Positions 29,524 through 42,705 of a stretch of 64,000 bases of DNA are shown here, in pieces (position 1 is the first letter of the stretch; each line of letters begins with the position of its first letter). Made by a program: the position numbers and the translations under genes. The stretch lies in contig NZ_FMAY01000010.1 of the NCBI RefSeq assembly GCF_900094925.1, positions 1 through 64,000 on the forward strand, written 5' to 3'. This DNA is from Kosakonia oryzendophytica. GTDB taxonomy: Bacteria > Pseudomonadota > Gammaproteobacteria > Enterobacterales > Enterobacteriaceae. The notes below the pieces were generated by a model. The model saw only the letters and a list, made by a program, of their open reading frames with translations, made no database searches and had not been told where the DNA came from.

Positions 29524-30957
29524 TTAGTTGTTACGGATGTATTCATCCATCTCGGTTTTCAGGTTATCGGATTTCGTACCGAAAATAGCCTGCACACCGG
29601 AACCCGCCACAACCACACCCGCAGCGCCCAGTTTCTTCAGGCCAGCCTGATCCACTTTCGCTACGTCAGCAACGCTGACACGCAGACGCGTGATGCACGC
29701 ATCCAGGTTGGTGATGTTTTCTTTACCGCCAAACGCCGTAACCAGAGCCGGAGCCATTTCGCTGGTTGCACCAGCTTTACTCTCTTCAGTGGTTTCTTCA
29801 CGGCCAGGGGTTTTCAGATCCAACGCTTTAATCAGCACACGGAACAGGGTGTAGTAAACAATCGCATAACCCGCGCCGATAACCGGGAACAGCCACAGTT
29901 TGCTGCTGTTGCCGCTCAGTACGATGAAGTCAATCAGACCGTGAGAGAACGATGTACCGTCACGCATACCCAGCAGGATACAGATCGGGAATGCCAGACC
30001 AGCCAGAATCGCGTGGATGACGTACAGGATCGGCGCAACGAACATGAAGGAGAACTCGATCGGCTCGGTGATACCGGTCAGGAACGAGGTCAGCGCTGCG
30101 GAGATCATGATACCGCCCACTTTCGCGCGGTTTTCCGGTTTAGCAGAGTGCCAGATAGCAATAGCGGCAGCCGGCAGACCGTACATTTTGAACAGGAAGC
30201 CGCCAGACAGTTTGCCTGCAGTCGGGTCGCCTGCCATGTAACGCGGGATATCGCCGTGGAAAACCTGACCTGCTGCGTTGGTGAATTCGCCAATCTGCAT
30301 CTGGAAAGGTACGTTCCAGATATGGTGCAGACCGAACGGTACCAGGCAACGTTCAATAAAGCCGTAGATACCGAACGCAACAACCGGGTTCTGGTAAGCA
30401 GCCCACTGAGAGAACGTCTGAATAGCGGTACCGATCGGCGGCCAAATAAAGGACAGGATCACACCGGTGAAAATCGCAGCCAGACCAGAAATGATCGGCA
30501 CGAAACGCTTACCGGCGAAGAAGCCCAGGTACTCAGGCAGCTTGATACGGTAGAAACGGTTGAACATGTACGCTGCGATCGCACCGGAGATGATCCCTCC
30601 GAGAACACCGGTATCAGCCAGGTGTTTTGCGGCGATTTCTTCAGCAGGTAAATGCAGAACCAGCGGCGCAACAACAGCCATGGTCTTCACCATGATGCCG
30701 TAAGCAACAACCGAAGCCAGAGCTGAAACACCGTCGTTATTGGTGAAGCCCAATGCAACACCGATAGCGAAGATCAGCGGCATGTTGGCAAAAACGGAAC
30801 CGCCCGCTTCGGCCATAACATGGGAAACCACTGCTGGCAGCCAGCTGAAGTTTGCAGAACCGACGCCCAGCAGGATACCTGCGATAGGCAGTACGGATAC
30901 TGGCAGCATCAGCGATTTACCGACCTTCTGCAGGTTAGCAAATGCATTCTTAAACAT
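29524..30957 (-). CDS. ptsG: Glucose PTS permease EIICB(Glc)
   Basis: PtsG imports and phosphorylates glucose. At 477 residues it equals E. coli PtsG, with the membrane EIIC domain (about residues 1-380, containing [15 protein letters not shown]) and the C-terminal EIIB domain with the phosphorylated cysteine in [13 protein letters not shown] (residue 421). The 5' leader near the Shine-Dalgarno is the same as the E. coli SgrS target. The linker [12 protein letters not shown] is conserved. Confidence 0.98.
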   Translation of the reverse strand: MFKNAFANLQKVGKSLMLPVSVLPIAGILLGVGSANFSWLPAVVSHVMAEAGGSVFANMPLIFAIGVALGFTNNDGVSALASVVAYGIMVKTMAVVAPLVLHLPAEEIAAKHLADTGVLGGIISGAIAAYMFNRFYRIKLPEYLGFFAGKRFVPIISGLAAIFTGVILSFIWPPIGTAIQTFSQWAAYQNPVVAFGIYGFIERCLVPFGLHHIWNVPFQMQIGEFTNAAGQVFHGDIPRYMAGDPTAGKLSGGFLFKMYGLPAAAIAIWHSAKPENRAKVGGIMISAALTSFLTGITEPIEFSFMFVAPILYVIHAILAGLAFPICILLGMRDGTSFSHGLIDFIVLSGNSSKLWLFPVIGAGYAIVYYTLFRVLIKALDLKTPGREETTEESKAGATSEMAPALVTAFGGKENITNLDACITRLRVSVADVAKVDQAGLKKLGAAGVVVAGSGVQAIFGTKSDNLKTEMDEYIRNN

Positions 30958-30980
30958 AATTGAGAGTGCTCCTGAGTATT
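30958..30980 (-). promoter_or_regulatory. ptsG Shine-Dalgarno region, SgrS small-RNA target
   Basis: On the minus strand the leader reads ACTCAGGAGCACTCTCAATT just before the ATG. This is the segment that SgrS pairs with in E. coli under glucose-phosphate stress, as recalled from the literature. sgrS itself is not in this window. Confidence 0.65.
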
Positions 30981-31053
30981 AGTGCTTTTTTTACGCTTTT
31001 GCGCATTGGCGCGGGGGGAGAGCCGCGCCGTGGGAAGGGCATCTAAGCGCCCC

Positions 31054-31080
31054 TTATTTATTACACAGAGTAAAATAAAT
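31054..31080 (-). promoter_or_regulatory. Mlc-type operator in the ptsG promoter
   Basis: The minus strand reads TTATTTTACTCTGTGTAATA followed by AATAA, an inverted repeat that resembles the E. coli ptsG Mlc operator as I remember it. It lies about 100-120 bases before the ptsG start codon, where the E. coli promoter is. The rest of the interval to ycfH contains a GGCGGTGA/TCACCGCC hairpin at 31182-31205, probably ending the ycfH transcript. Confidence 0.55.
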
Positions 31081-31255
31081 CGATTTGGCTTTGTTTGATG
31101 GCTATCACGTTTCAGCCAGCGCGCGCTGCAAAACTCACGTTAATTTACAAAAGCCGCATGCCTTCGAATGAAAATAGCCCCTCACCGCCTTTTTTATGGC
31201 GGTGAACTTTACTCTGATCGTTTATTAATTACGAGCCCTAAAATAAGCTGAAATT

Positions 31256-32050
31256 TCAGGCGGATTGCAGACGGGAGGGATCGATATGGAACAGACTGGC
31301 AAAGTTTTGCGTGGTTTGCCGGGCCAGTTCCTCAACGGAAACGCCCTTCAATACCGCCATATATTCAGCAACATCTCGCGTCATGGCTGGCTGATTTTCC
31401 TTACCACGGTGGGGCACTGGCGCGAGATACGGTGAGTCCGTCTCGACCAGCAGTCGATCCAACGGAACATAGCGTGCAGCGTCACGAAGCTGTTCAGCGT
31501 TGCGGAACGTCACAATACCGGAGAACGAGATATAAAAGCCCATATCCAACAATTTGCCAGCCGTGTCGCGATCTTCCGTAAAACAGTGCAGAACGCCGCC
31601 ACACTCAGTTACCTTCTCTTCCTGCAGAATAGCCAGCGTATCGGCGCGGGCATCGCGGGTGTGCACAATAACCGGTTTGTTCAGCTCACGGCCAATGCGG
31701 ATATGGTTACGGAAAGAGATCTGCTGTTGCGGTTTAGTTTCAGGCGTATAGAAATAATCGAGGCCGGTTTCCCCCATCGCTACCACACCGGGTTCGGCTG
31801 CTAGCTGGCGTAAGGTCTCGACCTCATAACTTTCGTCCTGATTGAGCGGGTGCACGCCACAGGAGAACACCACGTTGTCACGCTCCCCTACCAATTCTCG
31901 CATCGTGCGGTATCCCGGTAGCGTGGTGGCAACAGCAAGGCAAAATTTCACATCACGCGCGGCGGCTTTCGCCAGCACGTCATCCACGTCTTTGTGCAAA
32001 GCGTGATAATCAAGACCATCAAGATGGCAGTGCGAGTCGACTAAAAACAT
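31256..32050 (-). CDS. ycfH: TatD-family metal-dependent hydrolase YcfH
   Basis: YcfH is a TatD-family protein, probably a metal-dependent nuclease. The 264-residue protein (E. coli 265) has metal-binding motifs DSHCHLDGL at the start, GETGLDYFYT, VHTRDA, HCF and ETDSPYLAPVPHRGK. ATG 32050 has AGAGA upstream and gives the E. coli start; the longer ORF from 32089 overlaps holB. It ends the pabC-mltG-tmk-holB-ycfH operon. Confidence 0.96.
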   Translation of the reverse strand: MFLVDSHCHLDGLDYHALHKDVDDVLAKAAARDVKFCLAVATTLPGYRTMRELVGERDNVVFSCGVHPLNQDESYEVETLRQLAAEPGVVAMGETGLDYFYTPETKPQQQISFRNHIRIGRELNKPVIVHTRDARADTLAILQEEKVTECGGVLHCFTEDRDTAGKLLDMGFYISFSGIVTFRNAEQLRDAARYVPLDRLLVETDSPYLAPVPHRGKENQPAMTRDVAEYMAVLKGVSVEELARQTTQNFASLFHIDPSRLQSA

Positions 32051-32060
32051 AATGTCTCTC

Positions 32061-33065
32061 TTAAAGATGGGATACAGGAAGCACCGCACCTGGTTGCAGG
32101 TAGCGTTCCAGATTTAACAACAGATCGGTCAGCAAAAGTTCGCGGTTCACACCGGACACATTCAGCAATTGCTCCCGGCAGGTAAACAGCGCATGTAAGA
32201 GCGCGTGCAACGTGTCGCCGCGCATCTGGCGAGCAAGAGCGTGCACCAACACAGAGGCGTCCACATTACTGAGCAGGGTCGCGCCTTGCTGAACTTTCAG
32301 CGCATCCAGAAACAGCGATGACATCCATTGCAGACGCTCAGCAACCCGTTCATGGTTCAACGCCGGTAACACAGCGAGCCAGTCACCACTTTGCAGCGCT
32401 GTATCGACAGCCTGGCACAGCGTCAGCCGTTGCGACCAGCATTCTTCCTGCAATAATGCTTCCGCAGCGCCTGGTGACCCGGCACTCAGGCGAAGCGCGG
32501 TCAGTAGCGTCTCCGACGATGCCGTCACTTCCCGGCCAAGCCATGCGCTGGCATAGTTTTCTGCAGGAGGCGCAAGGTGATGCAAACGACAGCGGCTGCG
32601 CAAAGTCGCTAATAATCGTGCGGGTTCACGGCAGGCAAGGAAAAACCATGTCTGCGCTGGCGGCTCTTCGAGGGTTTTGAGTAACGCATTAGCGGCTGCA
32701 TCCGTCAGCAGAGCGGCATCCTGAATCCATACTACTTTTGCGCCGCCCAGCCGCGCGTGTTCATACAATTTTTCGCTGACTTCGCGTACCGCATCAATCC
32801 CTAATGCAGTTTTGCCTTTTTCCGGCGTCAGCGTGTAATAGTCCGGATGCGTGCCTGCCTGCATAAGCTGACACCCCCGGCAATGACCACAGCTTTTGTG
32901 CCCTTGTGGCGTCTGGCATAACAAAAAACGGCTGATCGCATAGATCAAGGCGTCTTCCCCCATGCCAGGCAATGCATGGATCAGTAATGCGTGGTGCCCA
33001 CGTCCGGCCTGATAACTGGCTACCAGTTGTTCAAAGTCCGGCCGCAGCCACGGATACCATCTCAT
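32061..33065 (-). CDS. holB: DNA polymerase III delta-prime subunit HolB
   Basis: HolB is the delta-prime subunit of the clamp loader. The 334-residue protein equals E. coli HolB, with the zinc motif [17 protein letters not shown], the RFC-box-like segment [12 protein letters not shown] and the arginine-finger SRC region ([11 protein letters not shown]). As in E. coli, no functional Walker A is evident. ATG 33065 overlaps the tmk stop by four bases (ATGA). The middle to C-terminal third is more diverged from E. coli than the N-terminal part. Confidence 0.97.
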   Translation of the reverse strand: MRWYPWLRPDFEQLVASYQAGRGHHALLIHALPGMGEDALIYAISRFLLCQTPQGHKSCGHCRGCQLMQAGTHPDYYTLTPEKGKTALGIDAVREVSEKLYEHARLGGAKVVWIQDAALLTDAAANALLKTLEEPPAQTWFFLACREPARLLATLRSRCRLHHLAPPAENYASAWLGREVTASSETLLTALRLSAGSPGAAEALLQEECWSQRLTLCQAVDTALQSGDWLAVLPALNHERVAERLQWMSSLFLDALKVQQGATLLSNVDASVLVHALARQMRGDTLHALLHALFTCREQLLNVSGVNRELLLTDLLLNLERYLQPGAVLPVSHL

Positions 33066-33703
33066 GCGCCCTGCTCCTGGACCCATGCCATAATGGTCTG
33101 ACGAATATTTTGCATAACATCCTCCAGCGGCTGGGTCGCATCAATGGTGCGAATGGTGTCATCCTGCGCCGCCAGTTCAAGGTAACGGGCTCGCGTCCGG
33201 TTAAAGAACTCCAGCGACTCCTGTTCAATGCGATCCAGCTCGCCACGCGCACGCGCGCGTTTTAGTCCGACTTCTGGCGTCACATCAAGATAGAGGGTTA
33301 AGTCCGGACGGAAATCCCCCAGCACCGCATCACGTAAGGTGGCGAGCATCGCCTGATCAATGCCGCGACCACCGCCCTGATAAGCCTGGGTGGAAAGGTC
33401 GTGACGATCGCCAATAACCCACTGACCTTGCGCCAGTGCCGGTTTGATCACCGTTTCAACTAACTGTACACGGGCAGCATAAAACATCAGCACTTCAGCT
33501 TTGTCGCAAATGACCTCGTCACCTACAGAGCGAATATCCAGCACCAGGCTGCGCAGTTTTTCCGCCAACAGCGTCCCACCAGGCTCACGCGTGAATACCA
33601 TTTCATTCACGCCAGATTCTTTAAGCGTGCTCACAATGACATCACGTGCCGAGGTTTTACCGGCGCCTTCAAGCCCTTCAATGACAATGTATTTACTGCC
33701 CAT
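33062..33703 (-). CDS. tmk: Thymidylate kinase Tmk
   Basis: Tmk phosphorylates dTMP to dTDP. The 213-residue protein equals E. coli Tmk, with P-loop [11 protein letters not shown], the substrate-binding [23 protein letters not shown], and the LID region [14 protein letters not shown] typical of type II bacterial enzymes. It overlaps mltG by 11 bases and holB by four. Confidence 0.98.
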   Translation of the reverse strand: MGSKYIVIEGLEGAGKTSARDVIVSTLKESGVNEMVFTREPGGTLLAEKLRSLVLDIRSVGDEVICDKAEVLMFYAARVQLVETVIKPALAQGQWVIGDRHDLSTQAYQGGGRGIDQAMLATLRDAVLGDFRPDLTLYLDVTPEVGLKRARARGELDRIEQESLEFFNRTRARYLELAAQDDTIRTIDATQPLEDVMQNIRQTIMAWVQEQGA

Positions 33704-34715
33704 TTTTTTCCTTAAGTACTTTCAGGTATTCCTGCACTGACCGGTTATGGCTGGCGAGATTGGTGTTAAACGTGTGCCCGCCTTTGCCGTCGGCCACAAA
33801 ATAGAGATACGGCGTCTTCGCGGGATGCGCCGCCGCTTTCAACGACGCTTCTGCCGGAATGGCAATTGGCCCCGGCGGCATGCCGCTTATTACATAGGTA
33901 TTATATTCCGTCGGTGTATCCAAATCGGCGCGCGACAGCTTACCATTATAACGCGCGCCCATCCCGTAGATCACCGTCGGATCGGTCTGTAGCTTCATGC
34001 CAACGCGTAACCGGTTAATAAATACCGATGCGACCTGATCGCGCTCACTGGCCACAGCAGTCTCTTTTTCAATAATTGAGGCCATGGTAACCAGCTGGTT
34101 CTGGTCTTTGTAGGGCAGCCCTTCCATTCGCCCCTCCCAGATCTGCTCAACAGCCCGCACCATCTTTTGATGCGCGCGCTTTAGTAATGCCACGTCGGTG
34201 GTGTTGGCGGTGTACATCCAGGTATCAGGCCAGAACCAGCCTTCCACCCACTCCGGATGTTCCAACTTCAGAGCCTGCGCTACTGTAGCGTAATCATCAT
34301 CTTTCAGTGTGTGTTTGATCCACGGTGCGTCACGCAACTGCTTAAGATAGTCACTCAACCGCATACCTTCGACCAGACGCAGCGGGAACTGCGCTTCTTT
34401 ACCGCTTGCCAGCAACTGCAACATTTCACGAACGGTCATACCTGGCGTAAAACGATAGGTCCCGGCTTTAAAGTGCGAGAGATCCGGTTCCAACTTAAGC
34501 AACCACTGGAATACCCGCGGACGGTTGATCACCTTCTCGTTGTACAACTGTTCACCCAAGGCAAGACGCCCCGTTCCGGCCGGTAGGGAAAAAATGTGTT
34601 CTTCCTTGATCAGGATCGTGCTGTCAGCCAATTGGCGAACCTTCCACACACCTGCTCCCGCTGCGATAACCATCGCCGCCAGCAGGAGAAGAACAAAACG
34701 TAACATTTTCTTCAT
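33693..34715 (-). CDS. mltG: Endolytic murein transglycosylase MltG (YceG)
   Basis: MltG cuts nascent glycan strands and helps to end their polymerisation. The 340-residue protein equals E. coli MltG: one N-terminal transmembrane helix (residues 4-24), a LysM-like segment, and the YceG catalytic domain with the glutamate in [15 protein letters not shown] and [12 protein letters not shown]. It overlaps pabC by four bases and tmk by 11. Confidence 0.97.
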   Translation of the reverse strand: MKKMLRFVLLLLAAMVIAAGAGVWKVRQLADSTILIKEEHIFSLPAGTGRLALGEQLYNEKVINRPRVFQWLLKLEPDLSHFKAGTYRFTPGMTVREMLQLLASGKEAQFPLRLVEGMRLSDYLKQLRDAPWIKHTLKDDDYATVAQALKLEHPEWVEGWFWPDTWMYTANTTDVALLKRAHQKMVRAVEQIWEGRMEGLPYKDQNQLVTMASIIEKETAVASERDQVASVFINRLRVGMKLQTDPTVIYGMGARYNGKLSRADLDTPTEYNTYVISGMPPGPIAIPAEASLKAAAHPAKTPYLYFVADGKGGHTFNTNLASHNRSVQEYLKVLKEKNGQ

Positions 34716-35527
34716 GACTGATTTATCTGCTCACACAGGGGGGATAAAAAGTGATACAAATCACGCGCGGTCCAGTGGAGATCACCCCACTGCCGAACCG
34801 GGACTACCGGCATCAGCGCGTTGCAAATAAACACTTCATCTGCTTGCTGCAACACATCCTGCCGCGCATTCACTTCGACAACGTTAAAACCTGAAGATGC
34901 CAGTTGCCGCATACAATATTGGCGCATAATGCCATCAACGCCGGCCTGATCCAGGCGGGGAGTAAAAACATCCCTGCCCCGACGCCAACAAAGATTGGCC
35001 GCACAACACTCAGTGAGCCAGCCATCGCTGTCCAGTACCAGCGCTTCATCAGCCTCAGTCTGTTCCAGGTGAGCGCGGATCAGTACTTGCTCCAGCCTGT
35101 TAAGATGTTTAATGCCTGCCAGCAGAGGGTTTCGCCCAAGACGAACCGGACTGAGCACCAGCGTCACGCCATCCTGCCGCCAGCGCTCGTAATGCGCCGG
35201 TTTAGCGGAAACAGAAAGGATACGCGTAGGAGTAATACAGTTTGCCGTACTATAACCTCGACCGCCTGCGCCGCGGCTGATGATGACTTTTACGACACCA
35301 TCGACTTTTTCCTTCGCCAGCGTGCTCATCTCCCGCTCCAGCACTGGCCAGTCGGCGAACGGAATAAATAAACGCTCACATGCTTGCCGTAAGCGTTGCA
35401 GATGTGCAGCCAGAAACTGGATCTGCCCGTCAATAATGCGCGCAGTGGTAAAACAACCGTCGCCAAATTGTGTTGCCCGGTCAGTGGCGGCAAGCGTTTG
35501 CTGCTCAATGCCATTAATCAAGAACAT
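34712..35527 (-). CDS. pabC: Aminodeoxychorismate lyase PabC
   Basis: PabC converts aminodeoxychorismate to p-aminobenzoate and pyruvate for folate synthesis. The 271-residue protein (E. coli 269) is a fold-type IV PLP enzyme, with the lysine in [13 protein letters not shown] and the conserved GDGCFTT near the start. It heads the pabC-mltG-tmk-holB-ycfH operon and follows a hairpin after fabF. Confidence 0.96.
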   Translation of the reverse strand: MFLINGIEQQTLAATDRATQFGDGCFTTARIIDGQIQFLAAHLQRLRQACERLFIPFADWPVLEREMSTLAKEKVDGVVKVIISRGAGGRGYSTANCITPTRILSVSAKPAHYERWRQDGVTLVLSPVRLGRNPLLAGIKHLNRLEQVLIRAHLEQTEADEALVLDSDGWLTECCAANLCWRRGRDVFTPRLDQAGVDGIMRQYCMRQLASSGFNVVEVNARQDVLQQADEVFICNALMPVVPVRQWGDLHWTARDLYHFLSPLCEQINQS

Positions 35528-35601
35528 AGAGGCTCCTTATGCGTGGCCGGACAGTTTGGCAGGATGAAAAGCAGAGAACAAGCGGAGAAAACCGAATAGA
35601 A

Positions 35602-35626
35602 AAGGCCCGACAAGCGGGCCTTAATA
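35602..35626 (-). terminator. Hairpin between fabF and pabC
   Basis: Stem AAGGCCC/GGGCCTT (35602-35608, 35616-35622). On the minus strand it is followed by TTC and T-rich sequence, so it may be a partial terminator after fabF. Confidence 0.55.
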
Positions 35627-35638
35627 TGGCTCAGATAA

Positions 35639-37206
<1,568 letters not shown>

Positions 37207-37360
37207 ACTCTTAAATTTCCTATCAAAACTCGCTTTCGCGATGGTTTTCGTAGTGTATAAAATGTTGAAAAATTTGCAACTAAATCCCGGCAGTTCTTAC
37301 CACGATTTTACGCTATTCTGAGGCTTTTCCCCCTAATAACGCAAATAAATTTCATCGTGG

Positions 37361-38095
37361 TTAAACCATATACATTCCGCCGTTGACGTGCAGGGTTTCA
37401 CCAGTGATGTAACCTGCCTCGTCAGAGGCTAAAAATGCAACCGCGCTGGCGATTTCCTGAGCGCCGCCAAGACGGCCCGCAGGAACCTGCGCCAGGATAC
37501 CCGCACGCTGATCATCAGACAGCGCACGCGTCATGTCCGTTTCAATAAAGCCCGGAGCAACAACGTTCACCGTAATACCGCGGGACGCAACTTCACGCGC
37601 CAGCGATTTACTGAAACCGATAAGACCCGCTTTAGCCGCAGCATAGTTGGCCTGACCAGCATTTCCCATGGTACCGACCACAGAACCGATAGTGATAATA
37701 CGCCCATGACGCTTTTTCATCATAGCGCGCATTACCGCTTTTGACAGACGGAAAACAGATGAAAGATTGGTATCGAGGATATCGTTCCACTCGTCATCTT
37801 TCATGCGCATCAGCAGGTTATCACGGGTGATACCGGCATTATTAACCAGAATATCAACCTCGCCAAACTCCGCGCGGATATTTTCCAGAACGGATTCGAT
37901 AGATGCTGCATCGGTCACATTCAACAGCAGACCTTTACCGTTCGCACCTAAATAATCGCTGATCGCCTTAGCACCATTTTCGCTGGTCGCAGTACCGATA
38001 ACTTTTGCGCCACGCGCAACAAGCGTCTCAGCAATTGCACGGCCAATACCGCGGCTTGCACCGGTAACCAGCGCGACTTTTCCTTCAAAACTCAT
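37361..38095 (-). CDS. fabG: 3-oxoacyl-ACP reductase FabG
   Basis: FabG reduces 3-oxoacyl-ACP with NADPH. The 244-residue short-chain dehydrogenase equals E. coli FabG, with the cofactor motif TGASRGIG, NNAGITRDNL, and the catalytic Ser, Tyr and Lys in IGSVVG and NYAAAKAG. It lies 12 bases after fabD. Confidence 0.99.
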   Translation of the reverse strand: MSFEGKVALVTGASRGIGRAIAETLVARGAKVIGTATSENGAKAISDYLGANGKGLLLNVTDAASIESVLENIRAEFGEVDILVNNAGITRDNLLMRMKDDEWNDILDTNLSSVFRLSKAVMRAMMKKRHGRIITIGSVVGTMGNAGQANYAAAKAGLIGFSKSLAREVASRGITVNVVAPGFIETDMTRALSDDQRAGILAQVPAGRLGGAQEIASAVAFLASDEAGYITGETLHVNGGMYMV

Positions 38096-38107
38096 GGTTT
38101 TCCTCTT

Positions 38108-39037
38108 TTATTGCGCAAGTGCCTCAGACATCGCGTTCGGCTCATTGAGGGCCGATGCAGTCAGGGTGTCAACAATACGTTTAGTCAGACCAGTGAGGAC
38201 TTTACCCGGGCCAACCTCATACAGGTGCTCAATGCCCTGCGCCGCCATAAACTCAACGCTCTTCGTCCACTGAACTGGGCTATAAAGCTGACGCACCAGC
38301 GCGTCACGAATCGCTTCCGGCGTTGTTTCGCACTTCACATCCACATTATTCACAACCGCGATCTGCGGTGCATTAAACGTAATGCTGTTCAGCTCAGCGG
38401 CCAGTTTTTCTGCGGCAGGTTTCATCAACGCACAGTGAGACGGTACGCTGACCGGTAACGGCAGAGCACGTTTCGCGCCAGCGGCTTTACAGGCTGCGCC
38501 AGCGCGTTCAACCGCTTCTTTATTCCCTGCAATGACGACCTGCCCCGGTGAGTTATAGTTCACCGGCGACACCACCTGACCTTCGGCAGACTCTTCACAG
38601 GCTTTGGCAATCGACGCATCATCGAGACCGATAATTGCCGACATGGCGCCTGTTCCTTCCGGGACAGCTTCCTGCATAAATTTACCACGCAGCTCAACCA
38701 GACGTACCGCGTCAGCGAAAGCCAGCACGCCTGCGCACACCAGCGCAGAATATTCACCGAGACTGTGCCCCGCCATCAACGCAGGCGCTTTACCGCCCTG
38801 CTGCTGCCATACGCGCCACAGCGCGACGGAAGCCGTCAACAGCGCTGGTTGCGTCTGCCAGGTTTTATTCAGTTCTTCCGCTGGGCCTTGTTGTACCAGC
38901 GCCCAGAGATCATAGCCCAGCACCGCAGAAGCTTCAGCAAACGTCTGTTCAACCACCGGGTAAGTTGCAGCCATATCAGCCAGCATACCAACCGTTTGGG
39001 AACCCTGCCCGGGGAACACAAATGCAAATTGCGTCAT
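38108..39037 (-). CDS. fabD: Malonyl-CoA:ACP transacylase FabD
   Basis: FabD loads malonate from CoA onto ACP. The 309-residue protein equals E. coli FabD, with FPGQGSQ near the start, the active serine in GHSLGEYSAL (near residue 92) and the histidine in VPSHCALM. ATG 39037 (MTQFAFVFPG) is the E. coli start; the ORF extension to 39094 lies in fabH. Confidence 0.98.
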   Translation of the reverse strand: MTQFAFVFPGQGSQTVGMLADMAATYPVVEQTFAEASAVLGYDLWALVQQGPAEELNKTWQTQPALLTASVALWRVWQQQGGKAPALMAGHSLGEYSALVCAGVLAFADAVRLVELRGKFMQEAVPEGTGAMSAIIGLDDASIAKACEESAEGQVVSPVNYNSPGQVVIAGNKEAVERAGAACKAAGAKRALPLPVSVPSHCALMKPAAEKLAAELNSITFNAPQIAVVNNVDVKCETTPEAIRDALVRQLYSPVQWTKSVEFMAAQGIEHLYEVGPGKVLTGLTKRIVDTLTASALNEPNAMSEALAQ

Positions 39038-39053
39038 GTTTTTATCCTTATAC

Positions 39054-40007
39054 TCAGAAACGAACCAGCGCGGAGCCCCAGGTAAACCCACCACCGAACG
39101 CTTCGAGCAGGATCAACTGACCCGGTTTAATGCGCCCGTCGCGTACCGCTTCATCAAGCGCGCTGGGAACGGAAGCCGCAGAAGTGTTGCCGTGACGATC
39201 TAACGTCACAACAACATTGTCCATCGACATACCCAGTTTTTTCGCTGTCGCGCTGATAATTCGCAGGTTAGCCTGATGTGGCACCAGCCAGTCAAGCTCG
39301 CTGCGCTCCAGATTATTGGCCGCCAATGTTTCATCAACAATACGCGCCAGTTCAGTGACCGCCACTTTAAAGACTTCATTACCCGCCATTGTCAGGTAAG
39401 TGGAGTTTTCCGGCGTCACGCGATCCAGATTCGGTAACGTCAGCAGTTCACCATAGCTACCATCCGCGTGAAGATGTGTAGAGATGATACCCGGCTCTTC
39501 AGATGCACCAAGTACAACAGCGCCAGCACCGTCGCCAAACAGAATAATCGTCCCGCGATCTTCCGGATCCAACGTCCGCGCCAACACATCAGAACCAATC
39601 ACCAGTGCATGTTTCACCGCGCCGGTTTTAACATATTGATCGGCGATGCTCAGCGCATAGGTAAAACCAGCGCAGGCTGCAGCAACATCAAACGCCGGAC
39701 AGCCTTTGATCTCCAGCATATTCTGAATCTGGCAAGCCGCGCTCGGAAATGCATGCGTCGCGGATGTCGTCGCAACAATGATCAAACCAATCTGATCTTT
39801 ATCGATGCCGGCCATTTCCAGCGCGCGTTTAGCGGCCTCAAAGCCCATGGTCGAAACAGTTTCGTTTGCAGCGGCGATGCGGCGCTCACGGATCCCTGTA
39901 CGGCTGACAATCCATTCGTCAGACGTTTCGACCATTTTTTCCAGATCGGCGTTTGTTCGAACCTGCTCGGGCAGAAAGCTGCCGGTACCAATAATCTTCG
40001 TATACAT
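39054..40007 (-). CDS. fabH: 3-oxoacyl-ACP synthase III FabH
   Basis: FabH condenses acetyl-CoA with malonyl-ACP to start fatty acid synthesis. The 317-residue protein equals E. coli FabH, with the active Cys112 in [11 protein letters not shown], the histidine in [10 protein letters not shown] and the asparagine in GNTSAASVP. It lies six bases after plsX. Confidence 0.98.
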   Translation of the reverse strand: MYTKIIGTGSFLPEQVRTNADLEKMVETSDEWIVSRTGIRERRIAAANETVSTMGFEAAKRALEMAGIDKDQIGLIIVATTSATHAFPSAACQIQNMLEIKGCPAFDVAAACAGFTYALSIADQYVKTGAVKHALVIGSDVLARTLDPEDRGTIILFGDGAGAVVLGASEEPGIISTHLHADGSYGELLTLPNLDRVTPENSTYLTMAGNEVFKVAVTELARIVDETLAANNLERSELDWLVPHQANLRIISATAKKLGMSMDNVVVTLDRHGNTSAASVPSALDEAVRDGRIKPGQLILLEAFGGGFTWGSALVRF

Positions 40008-40013
40008 GTACGC

Positions 40014-41102
40014 TCAGTCACTCTCGGGTAATATACACACACTCTGATTTTCGTCGCTTGATGCAGGCGAAGCAGGATGGGCGTACACAGATTCCAGGCG
40101 AGCGGCAATCCGTTGTGGAACCTGCCGCTGCACCGCCTGCACTGCCTGTTCAATCGCGACGGTAAAGGCTCGCTGATTGGCTGCACCATGACTCTTAATC
40201 ACCGTGCCGCGCAATCCTAACAGACAGGCGCCATTATACTGGTCGGGGTTGAGGTGACTGAATCGCCTTGTCAGGCTTTTTTGTAACCAACGCTTTAATA
40301 AAATCAGCCACCACGACCTTTTTTGCCCCTCGCCCTGAGATTTCAGCAACGAAAGGAACATTCTGACAACACCCTCCATGGTTTTTAATGTGACATTTCC
40401 TGTGAAACCGTCACAAACCAACACATCCGTTTTGCCGGTGAGCAATTCATTCGCTTCCAGATAGCCAATGTAGTTCATTGCTGGAACCGAGCGTAATAAT
40501 GCAGCAGCATCGCGGATACTGTCATGGCCTTTGGTTTCTTCTTCACCAATATTCAGTAACGCAACGCGCGGATTTGTAATCCCAAGGATCTCTTCCGCCA
40601 TGACTGCGCCCATTACCGCAAATTGCGACAACATTGTACTGTCACAATCCACATTAGCGCCAAGATCCAGCACTACTGTTTTGCCCTTTTGCTGATGAGG
40701 CAACACCGTCACCAACGCCGGACGCTCAATACCTTCAATCGGTTTGAGCAACATTTTCGCCAGCCCCATCAACGCGCCAGTGTTACCTGCACTCACGCAG
40801 GCTTGGGCGCGCCCTGCTTTCACCAGTTCAAGCGCAATGCGCATTGAACTACCGCGACTGTTACGAATAGCCTGCGCGGCGCGCGCATCACTGGCAATAA
40901 CTGACTGTGCAGGAACGATAAGCAAACGCGAACGCTGCTCGAAATCAGCTTTGGCAAGTAATGGCGTGATAGCGTCGGGATCGCCGACTAAAAGAAGATT
41001 GAGTTGAGAATTAGAGTTCAGTGCCTGCAAAGCTGCAGGCACTGTCACGGAAGGACCAAAATCCCCTCCCATGACATCTAACGCCAGGGTTAGACGTGTC
41101 AA
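40014..41102 (-). CDS. plsX: Phosphate acyltransferase PlsX
   Basis: PlsX makes acyl-phosphate from acyl-ACP for phospholipid synthesis. The 362-residue protein (E. coli about 356) starts [19 protein letters not shown] and has [12 protein letters not shown] and [12 protein letters not shown]. The last 20 or so residues after RLESVY differ completely from the E. coli tail; the frame runs to within six bases of fabH, so this is natural divergence rather than an obvious frameshift. Confidence 0.97.
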   Translation of the reverse strand: MTRLTLALDVMGGDFGPSVTVPAALQALNSNSQLNLLLVGDPDAITPLLAKADFEQRSRLLIVPAQSVIASDARAAQAIRNSRGSSMRIALELVKAGRAQACVSAGNTGALMGLAKMLLKPIEGIERPALVTVLPHQQKGKTVVLDLGANVDCDSTMLSQFAVMGAVMAEEILGITNPRVALLNIGEEETKGHDSIRDAAALLRSVPAMNYIGYLEANELLTGKTDVLVCDGFTGNVTLKTMEGVVRMFLSLLKSQGEGQKRSWWLILLKRWLQKSLTRRFSHLNPDQYNGACLLGLRGTVIKSHGAANQRAFTVAIEQAVQAVQRQVPQRIAARLESVYAHPASPASSDENQSVCILPESD

Positions 41103-41122
41103 GGTATCGTCGCAGCCTGGTT

Positions 41123-41151
41123 CGGTTTATCCCCGCTTACGCGGGGAAATC
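41123..41151. repeat. Solitary CRISPR type I-E repeat-like hairpin between plsX and rpmF
   Basis: The segment CGGTTTATCCCCGCTTACGC followed by GGGGAAATC resembles the enterobacterial type I-E CRISPR repeat, with the same CCCCGC/GCGGGG palindrome. Only one copy exists and no cas gene is near, so this is not an array. It forms a hairpin in the plsX leader; a second perfect hairpin ATCACGC/GCGTGAT lies at 41165-41182. Confidence 0.45.
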
Positions 41152-41181
41152 CTCACTAAGCTTCATCACGCTTGCGCGTGA

Positions 41182-41367
<186 letters not shown>

Positions 41368-41371
41368 TTAA

Positions 41372-41905
<534 letters not shown>

Positions 41906-42034
41906 TTAACTTTGTAACGTCATAGAGTCAAAGAAAAAGGCAGCCTGAGGTTGCCTTTTGCCAATAATTCGCACACATTGCGGCCTACAGTTTAAAATGC
42001 CTGTCATTGTTAAGCCATATTTGGTGAAAAAAAT

Positions 42035-42619
42035 ATGTCTGCTCTCATCCTTGCTTCAACGTCTCCGTATCGTCGCACCCTGCTGGAAAAACTGGGGTTA
42101 TCTTTTGAATGCGCTGCACCGCAAACCGACGAAACACCGCGCCCTGGCGAGTCTCCACGCCATCTGGTCCAGCGCCTGGCGCAAGAAAAAGCACAATCAC
42201 TGGCACACGCCTGGCCCCAACATCTGATTATTGGTTCAGATCAGGTCTGTGTGCTTGACGGTGAAATTACCGGTAAACCTCACACGGAAGAAAATGCGCG
42301 CCAGCAATTAATGAAAGCCAGCGGAAATATCGTCACTTTTTATACAGGTCTTGCGTTGTATAATTCGGCAACCGGCCACATACAGACTGAATGTGAACCT
42401 TTCGATGTCCACTTTCGCCGCTTGAGTGAGCAGGAGATCGACGATTATGTGCGTAAAGAGCGCCCGCTGAATTGTGCTGGCAGCTTTAAGAGTGAAGGCC
42501 TGGGGATCGCGCTGTTTGAACGCCTCGACGGTCGCGACCCGAATACACTGGTGGGCCTGCCGTTAATTGCCTTATGCCAGATGCTGCGACGTGAGCACTG
42601 TAACCCGCTGTTAAGTTAA
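42035..42619 (+). CDS. yceF: 7-methyl-GTP pyrophosphatase YceF (Maf family)
   Basis: YceF hydrolyses 7-methyl-GTP and related nucleotides to monophosphates. The 194-residue Maf-family protein has the signature [15 protein letters not shown] near the start, [10 protein letters not shown] near 67 and [26 protein letters not shown] near the end. Length matches E. coli. It is divergent from yceD. Confidence 0.96.
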   Translation: MSALILASTSPYRRTLLEKLGLSFECAAPQTDETPRPGESPRHLVQRLAQEKAQSLAHAWPQHLIIGSDQVCVLDGEITGKPHTEENARQQLMKASGNIVTFYTGLALYNSATGHIQTECEPFDVHFRRLSEQEIDDYVRKERPLNCAGSFKSEGLGIALFERLDGRDPNTLVGLPLIALCQMLRREHCNPLLS

Positions 42620-42705
42620 TGCTTTACCGATCACAGATTCTTTTTTAATCACCCCTTACATTCAACACCAATATTGAAACAATGTTTTAATTAAAAGGAG
42701 AGGTG

